A stretch of DNA of 64,000 nt from Berberis thunbergii (taxonomy: Eukaryota; Streptophyta; Magnoliopsida; Ranunculales; Berberidaceae): NCBI GenBank assembly GCA_003290165.1, contig QNQO01000797.1:124001-188000 (forward strand), written 5' to 3'. How positions within the stretch are numbered: the first letter of the stretch is position 1; each line of letters begins with the position of its first letter. The position numbers and the translations under genes are program-made. The notes under the pieces are model-generated. The model saw only the letters and a program-made list of their open reading frames with translations, was not told where the DNA came from and ran no database searches. Positions 1-11,886 of this stretch are shown here, in pieces.

Positions 1-280
1 TTTTACTTTCCTGGACACGTTCTTGGGCATCCTTTTTAGTGTGTGATCTCCCCGGATCTCCGCTAACTGTGTGACTGTTGGAGATCAACCTCTCCACCCC
101 TTGTGTCAGATGATCCATATGAACCAGAATTTGGTCTATGCGGGGATCGGTCATGGCTAGGCCAGGCAACTACTCTGCCCCCTCGGTTGGATCGATTTGA
201 CCCTGTGGGGGAGCTTTTCTAGCCGGAGGGTTATTTGGTTCAAAATTGTTGAATGACCGGGATCTGGTGTTGGTGACCAT
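1..280 (-). pseudogene. gag start of a second Tat-type element, cut by the window edge
   Basis: On the minus strand an ATG at 280 opens a frame starting MVTNTRSRSFNN. It has one TAG stop at 172-170, then stays open to base 1 through a segment including MTDPRIDQILVHMDHL. The 17-kb copy has a counterpart start (MVTTR at 17077) at the same place relative to its LTR. The frame therefore looks like the beginning of gag lying downstream of the LTR at 325-1168, and that LTR also acts as the 3' LTR of the element to the right. No retroviral-type domain is reached inside the window, so the call depends on position and on similarity of the leader. Confidence 0.55.
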
Positions 281-324
281 TTCTCAACGCTTTACTTAGT
301 TTAGAATAACTTTTTATGTTCATT

Positions 325-1168
325 TATGGGAAAACTTATTGTCACCTTCCCCATGGATGATGCCAAACTGATGCATTCAGATCTGTCCTCACTGATGCCA
401 TTGATATCTAACCTGCCAAAATGTGGATCGGTTAAGCCCATGACAACCATTGAAGTGGTCAAAGACACTCCGATGCTTAAGTCAGATCCAGTTGATGCAG
501 TCGATTTTTGCTCCCTGCTTTGACCCTGTTCCTGCTTACATACACAAGTAACGCATGTGAGCCACAAACCACCGTGAGGTGGCCGATGGCACTCTGATGC
601 TAAAGTTAGACAGGGATCTGAGGAAGGTGTAATGTTGTAACATGAAATTTGTTGCGTACCTTAGCTTACCAACCTTATGTCTTATTTATAGTGCAAGGAG
701 TCTTGGTTCTACCATGCCATCATGGGCATAGTTTAGGAAAGAGATCTTCGTGGAAATACCTCCTAATTTGGAGTCGTGCTGTAGGAGAGAAATTACCTGT
801 TAGCTTTGCACTCCTAGATATGCAGGAGATAGTTCCCAATCTAAGAGAAATTTGGAAGAGAGTTTCCCTGTGTGGAAGATACTCTGGTGTTTGCTTCCTA
901 GTTGGAAATAGAGAGCAGCTGTAGTTGCCCGTCCGAAGTTGATCCTCGTGATACTTGCCTAAAGAGGGCATATGGGTATTGAGGATGGCTGTGAGACATG
1001 TGGGCCTAGCATGTTGTGAGAGTCCGGGTCCACTTGGCAGATTGAAGTTAGGCAGATTAGATTCGATTGGGCTGGATTAGTGTTGCGCCGATGTTTGAGC
1101 CAGTAGTTCCTCGAGATCATCATGACACATGTTCGGCTTAGAAGTGTGACCATTTTTATGTATCATCA
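325..1168 (-). repeat. LTR of Tat-type element (left copy)
   Basis: From about 500 to 1168 this matches 17160-17828 almost continuously, including shared phrases such as gatctgaggaaggtgtaatg. The minus-strand 5' end is well defined: both copies stop at tatcatca (TGATGATA on the element strand). The other end is not sharply visible, and 325 is an estimate. The left copy keeps about 130 bp (near 390-500) that the right copy lacks, apparently lost between short atgca repeats. Confidence 0.75.
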
Positions 1169-1182
1169 GGTACTCCCCTGAG
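1169..1182 (-). other. Polypurine tract of Tat-type element
   Basis: The minus strand reads CTCAGGGGAGTACC directly against the LTR start TGATGATA. A purine-rich stretch here is where plus-strand DNA synthesis of an LTR retrotransposon is primed. It fixes 325-1168 as the 3' LTR of the element to its right. Confidence 0.55.
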
Positions 1183-1416
1183 TTAGTGGGCCATCACATC
1201 GGTTTGCTAAGTCATCTCTTGAAGGGATGTGACGCTTATGATGATTGAGTCTGAATCGTTGCTTGAGCCACACACTGCATTAATTGGGCGTGCGTTGGTT
1301 CGACGAAAAAAGGCGGGAACCTATCCTCTATATAGGTCATCTGCATTGCTAAGATTGACCCTTCTACTTTACTTGCTTTTGAAGATATTGTTCTGAAAGG
1401 TTCATTTGTCTTCTTC

Positions 1417-1974
1417 ATGGCTCAAGAAAACCTTCTTGAAGATGTTGTTCTGGCTAAAGGCCTAGAGTGTTTTGAAGACAGGTTGCTGTCCGAGCCTAGT
1501 CTTGCTAAAATCCGTACAAAGTTTGGAGTTTCTGAAGAATTCCCGTTGTACCTTCTGTTGGGCGACCAGACGCCAATGTTGCCTCCGACCGGTGTCATCA
1601 GTTTACAACGAGGGTTGCTTCAAACTGGAGTGTGTTTCCCGATTCTGGACATGATTTGGGAGTTCTTGGGGATTCCTCCAACTCAGTTGGGACCCAATGG
1701 GTACATGATCATTCTCATGATTCTGTTCACTGCTAAGGAGGCCAGCGTTAGTGTGACCTTGCAAATGATTTAGTTGCTGACCGCTCTTCGACTGCAGAAC
1801 AATGTTGTTTGCAAGATGAAGTTGCCGAATTGCTTCGTTAACCTGCGGGATGATTTCATGTTCTGGCAGAAGTACTGTTTTCTAGCCCCTGCTAATTCAA
1901 TATATTTTCGGTGCAAGGGTCGTTCGCTTGAGCGAAGTTCAGGTCGCTTCGTAAGTTCAACTCCTTTCCTGTGA
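1417..1974 (+). pseudogene. Antisense ORF of Tat-type element, N-terminal domain
   Basis: The frame opens MAQENLLEDVV and holds the phrase FLGIPPTQLGPNGY, typical of the plant family labelled putative gypsy-type transposon protein (Transposase_28, named from memory). A TAG at 1771-1773 breaks it, then the same frame continues to about 1950. There a donor-like GTAAGT follows the codons SGRF, and an acceptor TTTTGTAG lies near 2029, so the gene probably had an intron. Transcription is opposite to gag. The function of these proteins is unknown. Confidence 0.7.
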
Positions 1975-2030
1975 CTTTGATGTGCTTGATAGCGGTTTGA
2001 GTGATCATTGCTAGTGTTCTTTTGTAGGAA

Positions 2031-3330
2031 GGTTTCCCACTGCTCCCCTTACCTTAGAGGAGAAAACCATCATGGAGGCATTCCGTGCCATGGAAAAAGG
2101 GAGGCGGTTGATATTATAAGACTTTCCAATTTCGTTCGCAGTGGGTTGTGGGGCTATTGGCACGTTGCCCCCACTCTGCATCGAGAGTCATGCACTAAGC
2201 TAGAAGATGGGACCCTTTCTAGGAAGAAAAAGGCTGCTAGGGCCCAGATTCCTGTTTTGTCTGATGCGGATGATCCATCTGAGACTCTTGCTTCTTTTGT
2301 GACGAAGAAACCTCGCGTTAGGAGTGGTCCATCTTCGGCATAACCCGCTTTGGTGAGAGAGGAACGCAAGTTCGTTAGGCCTGTTGAAGCAGAGACTAAT
2401 GTTCCTAGCTCGAAGAAAGATTATTTGCGGTTGGCGGGACTTGCTGATGGTTCAAACCTTAGTGTTGCGCAGATTGAGGCTCTAAATAACCGTCTGTGCG
2501 GGTTGCAATGGCAGCTTTCACTGATTCGCGTGGGGCTACTTTGGTAGAGGGTTCTGTTGAGGATTCGCCTGAGTTGGTGGAATCTGATCACCCCACCGTT
2601 GACTCGCTTGAAAGTGGTCGTGGTATCGGTGGTGTCTCTTGTAGTCCACATTGCTCACTGTCTCGTTCTAGGCCACAGTTAGAACTATTGGAAGGTCATT
2701 TGGATACTTCGGTCCCTTCTCTGCCTCTGAATCCTGTTGGGCCATCTCACAATAAAGGGTCAACTGTTCTTGACAAGGGAAAAGCCACGGAGGAGAGTTT
2801 GAGGATGATGGCGACCGTGAAGGGTGGCGCTGGAATAGTTCCTGATTAGGGGAAGCTATATCCTGATGCACGGATAAGTCTGCTCGCACCGGACTTGGTG
2901 AAGACGAGCTCACATGTCTGGCACCAAGAGGTGGATGTTGAGTATGCTTCGAGGAAACATATAAGCATGCGTCACAGTTGGCTGATGGACCACTCTCCAA
3001 AACACGAGGAGGATACGCTAGAAGAGCGTGTGGATAGGGGTTTGAAGTATCTTATGCTTGGTATGTCTCATAGGAGCCACGTGGCAGTTGTTAGGACTGA
3101 AGTAAAGGCGGCTCATGAGAGTATATATACTTTGGAGCGTGTCTTCTAGTACTTGCAAACACTGTATTCTGATGCGTTCCTTGAAATGGAGCGGCTTAAG
3201 AAGCAGGCCAAAGAGATGCAGTTGGATCAATCAACCGTGGTCATTGAGGCTCAGAGGGCTCGTCTGGAGGACCTTGAGCGTAATCTGACCGGGGTGTCTG
3301 AGAGGTACGAACTTAATCAGGAGCTGTGCT
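2031..3330 (+). pseudogene. Antisense ORF of Tat-type element, middle and coiled-coil part
   Basis: After the presumed intron the reading RFPTAPLTLEEKTIMEAFRA resumes in another frame. Short plus-strand frames then follow one another (2094-2343, 2350-2547, 2496-2849, 2895-3149, 3153-3330), separated by stops and frame changes. The last part is rich in E, K, L and R and looks like a coiled coil (ERLKKQAKEMQLDQ, ARLEDLERNLTG). The gene is cut near 3330 by the insertion at 3338-4674 and resumes beyond it. Confidence 0.6.
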
Positions 3331-3337
3331 ATTAATG

Positions 3338-4674
3338 AGGCCGAAAATTGGTCAAAACTGGTCATAAATCGGCGAGTCAGGGCTTAATCGGCCCAGTCTA
3401 CACGCCGATTTAGTCGGTCTTTATATATGTAAAAAAAAACCTAATCGATTTGTCTCTGGTTTTGCAGCCGATTTGGAGCGATGGAAAATTGAAGAAGAAG
3501 AAGAGACGATGAAGAAGAAGAGAAGTAGATCTGAATCATCAACATCTCTTCCTCCCATCCTTCAACCGAATCATCAAGCCGTAGGGGTTGCTGCTGAATC
3601 GTTCAATGGAACAGACTACACGGAGTTCCAAATTAGGTACGGCTTCCCTCTCCTCCCAGTCCCTCTTCTCTCTCCTCCCAGTCCCTCTTCAAGTTTCGGA
3701 AGGGATGCATTATTTTCTTCTCCTTTACTGTCCTCTTCTTTGTATGTGTCAAAATCGATTCAGCAAGGTTCAGTTTTAGCAACCCCTTCGGCTTGGACAG
3801 TAAATGGTTGATCGATTCAGCAAAGACAGTAAAAGGTTGATTGATCAACTGAATCATCAAGAAGAAGGCATGATTTTTTTTCTTCTGATGATCAACCGAA
3901 TTAGCAAGGACAGTAAAGACTTCATTGGATTATCTTTTTCTTTCAAAAATGCTTTATTATTATTTTTTTTCCTTTAACGTCCTCTTAATTGATATGGGTA
4001 TTACTGGTTTTATTTTTGGGTCTCATTTCTGTAAATTGGTATGAGAATTGGTGTAGTGATTAGAGTGGTTTCTATTGCCTATCAGTGTAGATTAGTCCAA
4101 TTATTATGGAGTTTTTATTCCAGTTTTGATCCATAAATGGAGAATTTTTCCTAATATCTAGATGTTTGCGTTATGGAATGATTCATTGTTTTTAAGCTCT
4201 TAACCTAATTGGAGTCTGAAAGTCGGAGATTGCCTGGACATATTGAAAATACTCCATACTCACTTGCTTGCTACAAATCTATAATGTGCTACTTTTATTA
4301 TTGTATACATTTGCTACTGTTGTTGTTTTATTTTTTTGTTGTTCTTACTTGCAACTCTTGATTTCTTGCTCTTATTGCTTGCAGTTCTTGCTGTTGGGGT
4401 TATTGCTATGAGTTGCTTTTGTTGCCATCATTCTGTTGCTTTCGTTGTATTGGTTGTTCGTAAACAAGTCCAGGTAACTATAAGTGTTCCAACCTCCAAA
4501 ATTAAATTCATTTGATTAATTAGTAAAGTAATACATGACTATGATTACATATTTACACCCTTTTGATTAATTATTTATTTTGTAATCTATGACTATGATG
4601 AAATTTAAAAAATATATACTTTGAAAAAACTGTCCGCATAATTTTGCTTAGTCCAACATAATTATGAAAAATCG
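3338..4674. mobile_element. Unclassified 1.3-kb insertion in the antisense ORF
   Basis: The coiled-coil reading frame stops near 3330 and a matching one restarts near 4680. The pentamer taatg flanks the block at 3333-3337 and 4675-4679, a possible 5-bp target duplication. The inserted DNA is T-rich and contains a candidate first exon at its left end. I see no terminal inverted repeat, no poly(A) and no recognisable coding domain, so its class is open. Confidence 0.45.
3473..3636 (+). CDS. Candidate first exon inside the insertion, unrecognised
   Basis: An open frame begins MERWKIEEEEETMKKKRSRS and ends near FNGTDYTEFQIR at a GTACGG donor-like site at 3637. A basic, serine-rich start followed by an intron-like T- and C-rich stretch resembles a plant first exon. 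It could be a gene fragment carried by the insertion. I do not recognise the family and cannot show a second exon. Confidence 0.2.
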
Positions 4675-5309
4675 TAATGCGGTCCTGACTGCTTTGCGAC
4701 CGCTTTCCACTTTAACTGCATAGATCAGGAGTTGAGCTGGCTCCACCTAGAGGTTGAGGTTGCGTAGGAAGCTGCGACTAAGGCGTATTCTGAGCTGCAA
4801 TCTTTTACTGAAGAGAATGCTTCGAAGGAAGCCGACTGAACTGCTGAAAAGAAACAGTTGAAATTCGATGTGGAGTTCTGTGCTCGAGAGCAAGGAAGGC
4901 CGAGGACCAACTCGAACTGGGATGGCATGAACTCAGTGCTGTGAAAAGTAGTCTGGCCACAGAGTAGTCTCCGGTCGATGCGCTAACTGGTAAGTTGGAG
5001 TTATTGGAGCGTGACCTTATTGATGCAAAGGTGTGAGATGAAAAGCTTCTCCAGGAACAAGACAAATGTGAGTTCCGCTGGGTTGTTCATGGCTGGCTGG
5101 AGCTGTTGGCGTTGATGAAGGAGCATCCGGAGTGGGATCTTAGTCGTTACAAGAAGATCTCATATGTGTTCTTGTCTCTTACCTCTGAGTCGTCGGGCGA
5201 GGAGGACAATTTGATCCTTGACGACCAGGTTGAAGTGCGTATAAATGCAACTTCTGCCCTTGTTCCCCATAGGCAAAGCTCTTTCATTTCTGTACCTTCT
5301 CCTGATTAG
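4675..5309 (+). pseudogene. Antisense ORF of Tat-type element, C-terminal part
   Basis: Beyond the insertion a charged coiled-coil reading returns (SELQSFTEENASKEAD, AEKKQLKFDVEFCARE), with three or more in-frame stops. From 5106 a clean frame reads KEHPEWDLSRYKKISYVFLS and ends with TAG at 5307-5309. WDLSRY followed by an acidic tail is the usual ending of these antisense proteins as I remember them. It joins conceptually with 1417-3330. Confidence 0.6.
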
Positions 5310-5855
5310 GAGCAAACTTTGCATGCTTGTACACTTTTTGTCTTGACCATTAATGAAAACTGTTTTCTTTGTTTCATACTTGGCGTCTCTATTGCATGTT
5401 TTTCATTTTGCCTAGTCGTCTTACTTTGGCATAGGCTGGTTGAATCAATATGATGTTGTTTGGTCTGTCCGCGGTAGAGAGCTTGACCGCTTTGTATTGT
5501 GAATGACTCGGGGTCATTGCTGCGTAGTTATGTTCAATAGCGGGCATGTTGTGAACAGTTTAACCGGGGGTTGTCACTCGAGTTGTGTCTTGTCCCATAG
5601 GTAAGTTGCTTGAGCTTTTCTTGTTTGATTGGTCGGCTGTAGCTATTGCCGTGGGCAAGCTGTGGTGGTCGAAAGTATGTGTCAGAGCATTCACATCGAG
5701 TCAGGTGCCGTAAGCTCGGGTTGGCGTTCTAATTAGCTTTCACCCGGGCACCGGTTGTACTATCCTTGTATCAACACGAGTGGCTTTTTCTAATGTTAGA
5801 ATGTAATCTATTTGAGTGTGAAGGCACTGACTCAGCTAAGCTCATATTTGCGTCC
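5310..5855. other. Non-coding Tat internal region up to the Athila insertion
   Basis: About 550 bp with no coding signal. Phrases such as gtccgcggtagagagcttgaccgc and tcggctgtagctattgccgt recall the repeats found across the Athila insertion at 13711-13965. This fits one continuous non-coding segment split by Athila. Confidence 0.45.
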
Positions 5856-5860
5856 GCAGT

Positions 5861-7645
5861 TGATTACGCCCAAACAATACACGCGGTCAATTGCAGTAAA
5901 GAATGGGGTGTCAATCCCACGAGGAAAAATGATCTACAAAATAAGGTTAAGGAAAACAAACTATGCGAAACTAAAGTAAATAAATTCTAACAAATTTAAA
6001 ATACGAAATTGAATTTAATTTAATGAAAATTAAGTTTGGAAAAATCACAAGGTTCCAAGAATCCCTCCTAGACTTCACACGCTAACTAGTGTTGATTCGC
6101 TATGATGACTCAACTACGTGTTTCACATCCCAAACGACGTAATCGGAAAAATAATCTTTTAACCATTAATATACCCTAATGTAAATGAATTTAAGATTTC
6201 ACTTTTTTTCTAAAAGAACACAAAGGTTTGTCATATGTGATATCTTAAACTTACGATATATCCGGAGACAATACCGTAATAAATGACGATCACATATAAC
6301 TAACCTACCGGAATCAATTAATCCTTAAACATTCCACACATAAGAAAAGTGTGACTAAGCTTATATGGAGAAGAAAAGATAATCACCGGAATAAAAATAA
6401 TCTACAAAGAAATCTATGATATCCTTCTCACTGAAATAACATAAATTTCTATATTAAATAAAAGTGAAAATCATTAAACATCATTATTCATCGTGAAAAC
6501 TCAAAGCGAATCAAATACTAATTTAGTGCGTTACATCTAGGAGTTCACCTCTTCACCTTGCGGGGGGTTTAGTGACTCATGGTGGTAGTGGTCACAGCAT
6601 CACTGGAGGAGGGACCCATCACTTCCTGTACGCGCACGAATCCCGAGAAAAACAACTAAATTTACAATGTGGTGGCTCTTACAAGTTCTCGGGGTGTAAA
6701 TAGCCTTAACTGTTTTTCAAAACTGAAAACAGTTTCTTTCTCCTGCGCGAATTCGCCGCAGAGCAGCTCCTTCGTCTTCTCCAGCACGACAGCGCCGCCC
6801 TTCCCGCCTCCGTTCTCCGCTCCTCGCGAGCTTCCTCTTCTCACGAACGTTTCCGGCACCTGCAAGAATAGAGAGAAGGTGAGTGAACAGGGATAACAAC
6901 CAAAAACCCGAAGGGGGACGAGGAACAGGGAGCTGAAACAGGGTGGTGTTCTCCCTATTTTGCGGTGGTAGCGAGGTTCTCGCGGTGGTGTGGGCTCTAA
7001 AAGAGAGAGGCGTGGAGGAGGGAGAAGCCGTGGAGAAGAGAGAAAGAGGAAGGAGGGCGGCTGCGAGGGAGGTGCTCCCTGTTTCGCGGCAGTGCCGTGC
7101 ACGCGGTGGTGGCGATGATGTTCGAGTGATGATGGCGGTGAGAGAGATGGAGGGAGATGATGGTGGCGGCTGTGTTATGGACAAAGAGAACGGTGGCGAG
7201 GTGAGGTTGGTTAGTGGCGAGAGAGCTCTGTCTCTGCCCTGGTGGAGGTGGAGATGGTGGCTGGAAAAGAGAGGAAGAAAAACGTGGAAGAGAGAAGATA
7301 GTCTTCTTTTTGGAGAAGGCAAGAGAGAAACCTAAATAGGGTTCCTCTATTTCCTTGTTAGGCTGGGCTTAGGATTCTAGCTTTCTGCGCTTGGGCTTGG
7401 TTAAAGTAATTGGACCATGCTTATTCGGGTTAGGCTTAGATGTGTGAACCACTCTTTTGTACCACCGCTAGAATCGACAAATTAATCATTTTCTCAAATT
7501 TGTCGCCTTAATGCGACTTTATCGTTCACGCGCGCAGATTCCTACAAAAACATAAAAGTTGAAATAATTAGAATAAAATATATTAATTGAAGCACTAACA
7601 TATATAAATTAAGGGTCATACTTTGTAATAATTATGTGTATATCA
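5861..7645 (-). repeat. 3' LTR of Athila element
   Basis: This 1785-bp copy pairs with 11887-13669 with only scattered substitutions and very small indels. The half nearer 6660-7330 is GC-rich and poor in stops, giving chance-like frames of 130 aa on plus and about 200 aa on minus. The rest is AT-rich. Inverted termini are TGAT...ATCA. Confidence 0.93.
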
Positions 7646-7659
7646 AATACCCCCAAACC
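7646..7659 (-). other. Polypurine tract of Athila element
   Basis: The minus strand reads GGTTTGGGGGTATT directly before the 3' LTR start TGATATAC. It sits where plus-strand priming of the element is expected. Confidence 0.7.
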
Positions 7660-9748
7660 TATATTTTGCTAGTCCTCGAGCAAAACAAAATAAAGAATAA
7701 AATCCTAACTCACTTTCGTAGGAATCACGGTTGCACTTACCTTAACGTGCAACAAGGCTTTAAACCTCTAGATTACCTGTAGAGGACGAGTTATAGTCTC
7801 GTGAGGGTTTCCAGAAATGCTACCCCCAAACATTACTGACTCAATAAAACAAAATCTATTTTCTAAAAACATAATGCAAAAACATGAGCATTCTTCTTTA
7901 TTTTCCTTAGAGTAATTTTCTAATTGCTTAGCATTCGAGAAAAACAACAAACTAAAACTTACACAAAAATATATCAATAGAGTACAATAATTTAACGGTA
8001 TCTAAAGGTTAAATGAATTTCATAATCATTCTCAACTCGAAGTGTGTGTGTGTGAGGAGCCTTATCAACATAACTCTTCATCTCATAGTAAAGATGTGAC
8101 AAGATAACCATTAGAAAAGACGTTTCGACTACAATTCTCTCATGTCGCTCAGAAATGAAACGCTCAGAGATTGGGCACTCAGTTTATATGTGAGGAAAAG
8201 AATATATTATGGAAAATGCAAACGTCTCACATATAATTATCATGAAAAACAGAATTTTCAAAGAGTGAAATAAATATGATCTCATGGACCGGAATATTGA
8301 TTACTTTTGAGAATGTTGAACCAAACACCATAGTTCTTGCCTATTCAATCTCCACATCTATTAAGCTAACTTTCACTTAAGATCAATCAGGTCTTTACTA
8401 GGTTGTATTGGGGCTTGGATTATGACAAACAATAATGGACAAAAAGGATACAAAGATTTTCTGAGAATGGATACACCATTGAATAAAACATAGGGCATTG
8501 AAGAGCAAATCAATGTTGTACACCATTAACTTTTTCTTCATTATTTTCTTCTTCAATCACTTTTTTTTTTTTTTGAAAAGATTTTCCCCATTGATACAAT
8601 CCAACACTTTTATTTCGAGGGCGCATGAAATATCTTTTTTTTATTTTTTTATTTGCCCATTCCATAAATATATCTCACCGGATACATTCTTAGAAAATTG
8701 GGTAAGGATAAAATAATAGAGGTATTACTCCTTGATTGGAGTGGGTATTGGGAATGGGGATCACAAAGAAAAGGCTATCTAAAGGCTCAAAGAGCTGCAA
8801 ATGGATATTTATTATTGGGTAGGCTAAAAGGCTAAAAATGGTTTAAAGAAAGAAATGCCTATATCACTTCATAAGTTCTAGTTAGTACTAGGACATTTCA
8901 ACTAAATAAAGCAAGAAGTTCTAGTGTAAAGATTCAATTTTTATGTCATTCTTAAAGCAATCAATAAGAAAATCAAGAATAATGAGATCATCAACGAAAT
9001 AGTGCGGACTCAAGAAAAATCAGAGTGTAATTAATAACCCTCAAGAAATAAAGAATGGCTCAAAACTCACAAGGGTTAAGTCTCCACTATTATTCTAAAG
9101 TTTTCTAGTTCAATACCTCACTAATCAACTTCAAATCATGTTGACTTGGCTTATAGTGCATGAATAGTCGAGTTGAAAAGTCTCACGAAATACATCTAAC
9201 ATAAGGATACTATCAAATATCATGTTTTCTACTAATATAACTATGTGACACGTGCTAGTATGTGTTTTCTCAAAATTAAAGGCAACAAAAATATTCTCTA
9301 AAAAAAACTCAAAACCTCTTTTTTTTTTTTTATTCACCAAGAGTTCGAATTTCAAATGCATTTTCAAGAAGATTTTACACAATTACCATAATCATCTAAG
9401 TGTTCAATGGAGATTGAGTAGAACACAAAAATGACTCAGTTTAAATGTAAAATACGTTTTAAACTCAAAATTTTTTGAAAATTGCATAAAAAAAATATAA
9501 TAAACCACACCCCCAAACCGAAATCAAACATTGTCCTCAATGTATAAAATAATAATCATGACAAATCAAGGCAAAAGAAAAGAGGAGGGTTAGAATGATA
9601 GTACCATGGTGAAGCTTTTTACCAATTTCGATGAAATCTTCCACCAATGAACGCGCAGAAACATAAGAATCATGGAGTTTTTATTAGAAATTGATAAAAT
9701 GCAGACTCGACATTAACAAAGAAAACAAAAAAGAAGCAAGTTGTAAGT
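7660..9748. other. AT-rich non-coding internal region of Athila element
   Basis: About 2.1 kb between the gag remnant side and the 3' LTR with no coding signal longer than chance. Poly(T) runs occur near 8561, 8636 and 9320. This is the position of the long Athila 3' untranslated region. Confidence 0.6.
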
Positions 9749-10267
9749 AAAAACTGTTATGGAGCTAACGAGTATGAGTGAAACACAACTAAATAGGGTA
9801 CTCGAAAATCAATCCAAACTAATAGCAAAGACACACAACTAAGGCTAGGTTGCCTCCTAGGAGCGCTTGGTTTAACGTCGTCAGCCCGACATATATTCTC
9901 CCTCATGAAAAATATACTATGAAGTGACGAGGAAGAACATATGGAATGAAGAGCTCCAAGTGACTCCAATAGCAACACCTAAAATAACCTGAGACACTAA
10001 AAGAAAAACATAAAAGCAACAACCTAAACTAAACTAAAATAATAATAATAATAATAATAAATGAAAAATAAAAACTGTTTTGGAGCTAACGAGTATGAGT
10101 GAAACACAACTAAATAGGGTACTCGAAAATCAATCCAAACTAACAGCAAAGACACACAACTAAGGCTAGGCTGCCTCCTAGGAGCGCTTGGTTTAACGTC
10201 GTCAGCCCGACATATATTCTCCCTCATGAAAGATATACTATAAAGTGACGAGGAAGAACATATGGAA
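9749..10267. repeat. 198-bp direct duplication inside Athila element
   Basis: 9749-9946 and 10070-10267 are nearly identical, each running from aaaactgtt to gaacatatggaa. A (aat)n microsatellite at 10039-10062 lies between them. Each copy holds cctcctaggagcgcttgg, a phrase I associate with non-coding parts of plant gypsy elements. Confidence 0.9.
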
Positions 10268-10384
10268 CACGCACCTCAAAACCTAGTCTATGATATAAAT
10301 TAGTCAAAAGGGTGAAGGAATCGTATACCAACAACCTGAAAAGTTGAGGATCAATCCATTCAAAGATAGCAACCACCTGATGTT

Positions 10385-11690
10385 TCTTCTTGATAGTGCA
10401 TAGATCCTTGATGACCCTCGCATAAGTTGGTACTTGTTTAAACACATGTGGCAAAGGTGAGATAATTTTAACCTGGTTCAAGTGTTCTAGAATCTCACCA
10501 TACATTTTTTATTTCTTTTCAGTAGGTCGTAGTGCTTGAGGAAAAGGAACTGAAACTGGAATGTTCTTGTTGGGCTCATCTTCAGGGATGCTCTCATTTG
10601 CACATGGGGAGGTGCTTATAGTTGTGGACGAGCTTGACCCATCTAAGATCTTACCACTATGAGTAGCCATGGCATTAACCTCTTTGACATTTTGAGAGTC
10701 TGAAGTAGAGGTTTGTGCCATAAGTTGGCCCTTCGGATTTGCTTGAGGTTGTGACGGAAATTGGCCCCAAGCTTGTACTGTTAATGAACTTGTCAACTTG
10801 TTTATTTGGCTTTTAATCTCCTTGTTCTCTTCTGCCAACTGTGTCAATGCAACCTCAATTTTTTGATTAGTTTTACCTTGTGCTTCTATAAATGCATGTA
10901 ATGTGTCTGATAAGGAACTTGTGTTAGATTGTGCATTGTATGGAGGTGTAGGGTATGACCTAGGTGGTTGTGCCTGTGAGTGTGTAGGTTGGTCGGCCTC
11001 AGACCTCCAGCCAAAGTTAGGGTGATCTCTCCAGCCAGAATTGTAAGTGTTAGAGAATAGTGAATAAGGCTTCTTGTACATCCCTAAGGTGTTACATTGT
11101 TCCTCATAAACCCCTCTCATCTCAGTCAAGGTTGGGCAATCCTGTGCGAAGTGTTCAACTCCCCCGCATATAAAACAGGCGTCCTGTAGCTCAATTCTGG
11201 CAACAGTATGTGCGGGCTTACCATCCTTGGTCTTAAGTGCGTCTAACTCCCTAGTTACTCTATCAAGTTGGGCTCTAAGGCTATCCTCTTCCCTAAGTTG
11301 GTAAACTCTCGCTGGGCGTGGTCTATCTGTGCTCTCAGTAGCACTTGGACCAGTCCAAGTATGAGCCTTTTCAGCCAAGTCATTCAGGTACTCAATGGCC
11401 TCGTCAGGGTCCTTTTGCAAAAACTCTCCATTACACATCATCTCAAGGAACTGACGTTCTCTACCCATAAAAATAACTGACTAAGCTCCAATTTTCATAC
11501 CCATGGTGTGGGCATGTATTCAAGAGATCCTTGAACCTTTCCCATGCTTGATATAATATCTCGTTATTCTTTTGGGTGAAGGTAGAAATCTGTCTCTTTA
11601 GACCGTTGGTTTTGTGGTGAGGAAAGTATTTATTAAAAAATGTTTGGGTCATCTCGTCCCACGAACCTAAGTGGTCTCTATTTCAACTCA
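10385..11690 (-). pseudogene. Athila gag, truncated and frameshifted
   Basis: The N-terminus is missing; homology starts near GSWDEMTQTFFNKYFP and runs through YQAWERFKDLLNTCPHHG, the conserved Athila capsid region. A frameshift near 11465 leads to a 319-codon frame with the zinc knuckle CFICGGVEHFAQDC (C-x2-C-x4-H-x4-C). A TAA ends it at about 10509, and the same frame continues with YGEILEHLNQVK before similarity fades near 10385. Gag would package the element RNA; this copy cannot make a full protein. Protease and everything after it are deleted. Confidence 0.85.
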
Positions 11691-11863
11691 CCCCCAATGT
11701 TTTTTTTTATTTAATAAATTAAATTTTTTTTTTCTTTAGAAATAAAGATAAAGATAGAAATTAAACTGGACCTAAAACCTAAAAAAACTGAATAAAATAA
11801 AATAAAATGAAAAATGAGCAAGAAAGATAATACCCGAAACCTTCCTTGTAGAATGACGCTTGT

Positions 11864-11881
11864 TCCCCGGCAACGGCGCCA
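11864..11881 (-). promoter_or_regulatory. Primer binding site, tRNA-Asp type
   Basis: The minus strand reads TGGCGCCGTTGCCGGGGA, five bases inside the 5' LTR. It is complementary to the 3' end of plant tRNA-Asp, the primer used by Athila-lineage elements. It fixes the element strand as minus. Confidence 0.9.
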
Positions 11882-11886
11882 AAATT

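Noticed and set aside
6662..7335. Open frames of 130-200 codons on both strands, repeated at 12696-13359
   Set aside because: They lie wholly inside the GC-rich half of the Athila LTRs, overlap on opposite strands and have low-complexity composition. They look like chance frames in stop-poor sequence.
8041..8060. A CRISPR-like or short regular repeat (gtgtgtgtgtg)
   Set aside because: It is a simple GT microsatellite of about 6 units in plant DNA; no spacer structure is present.
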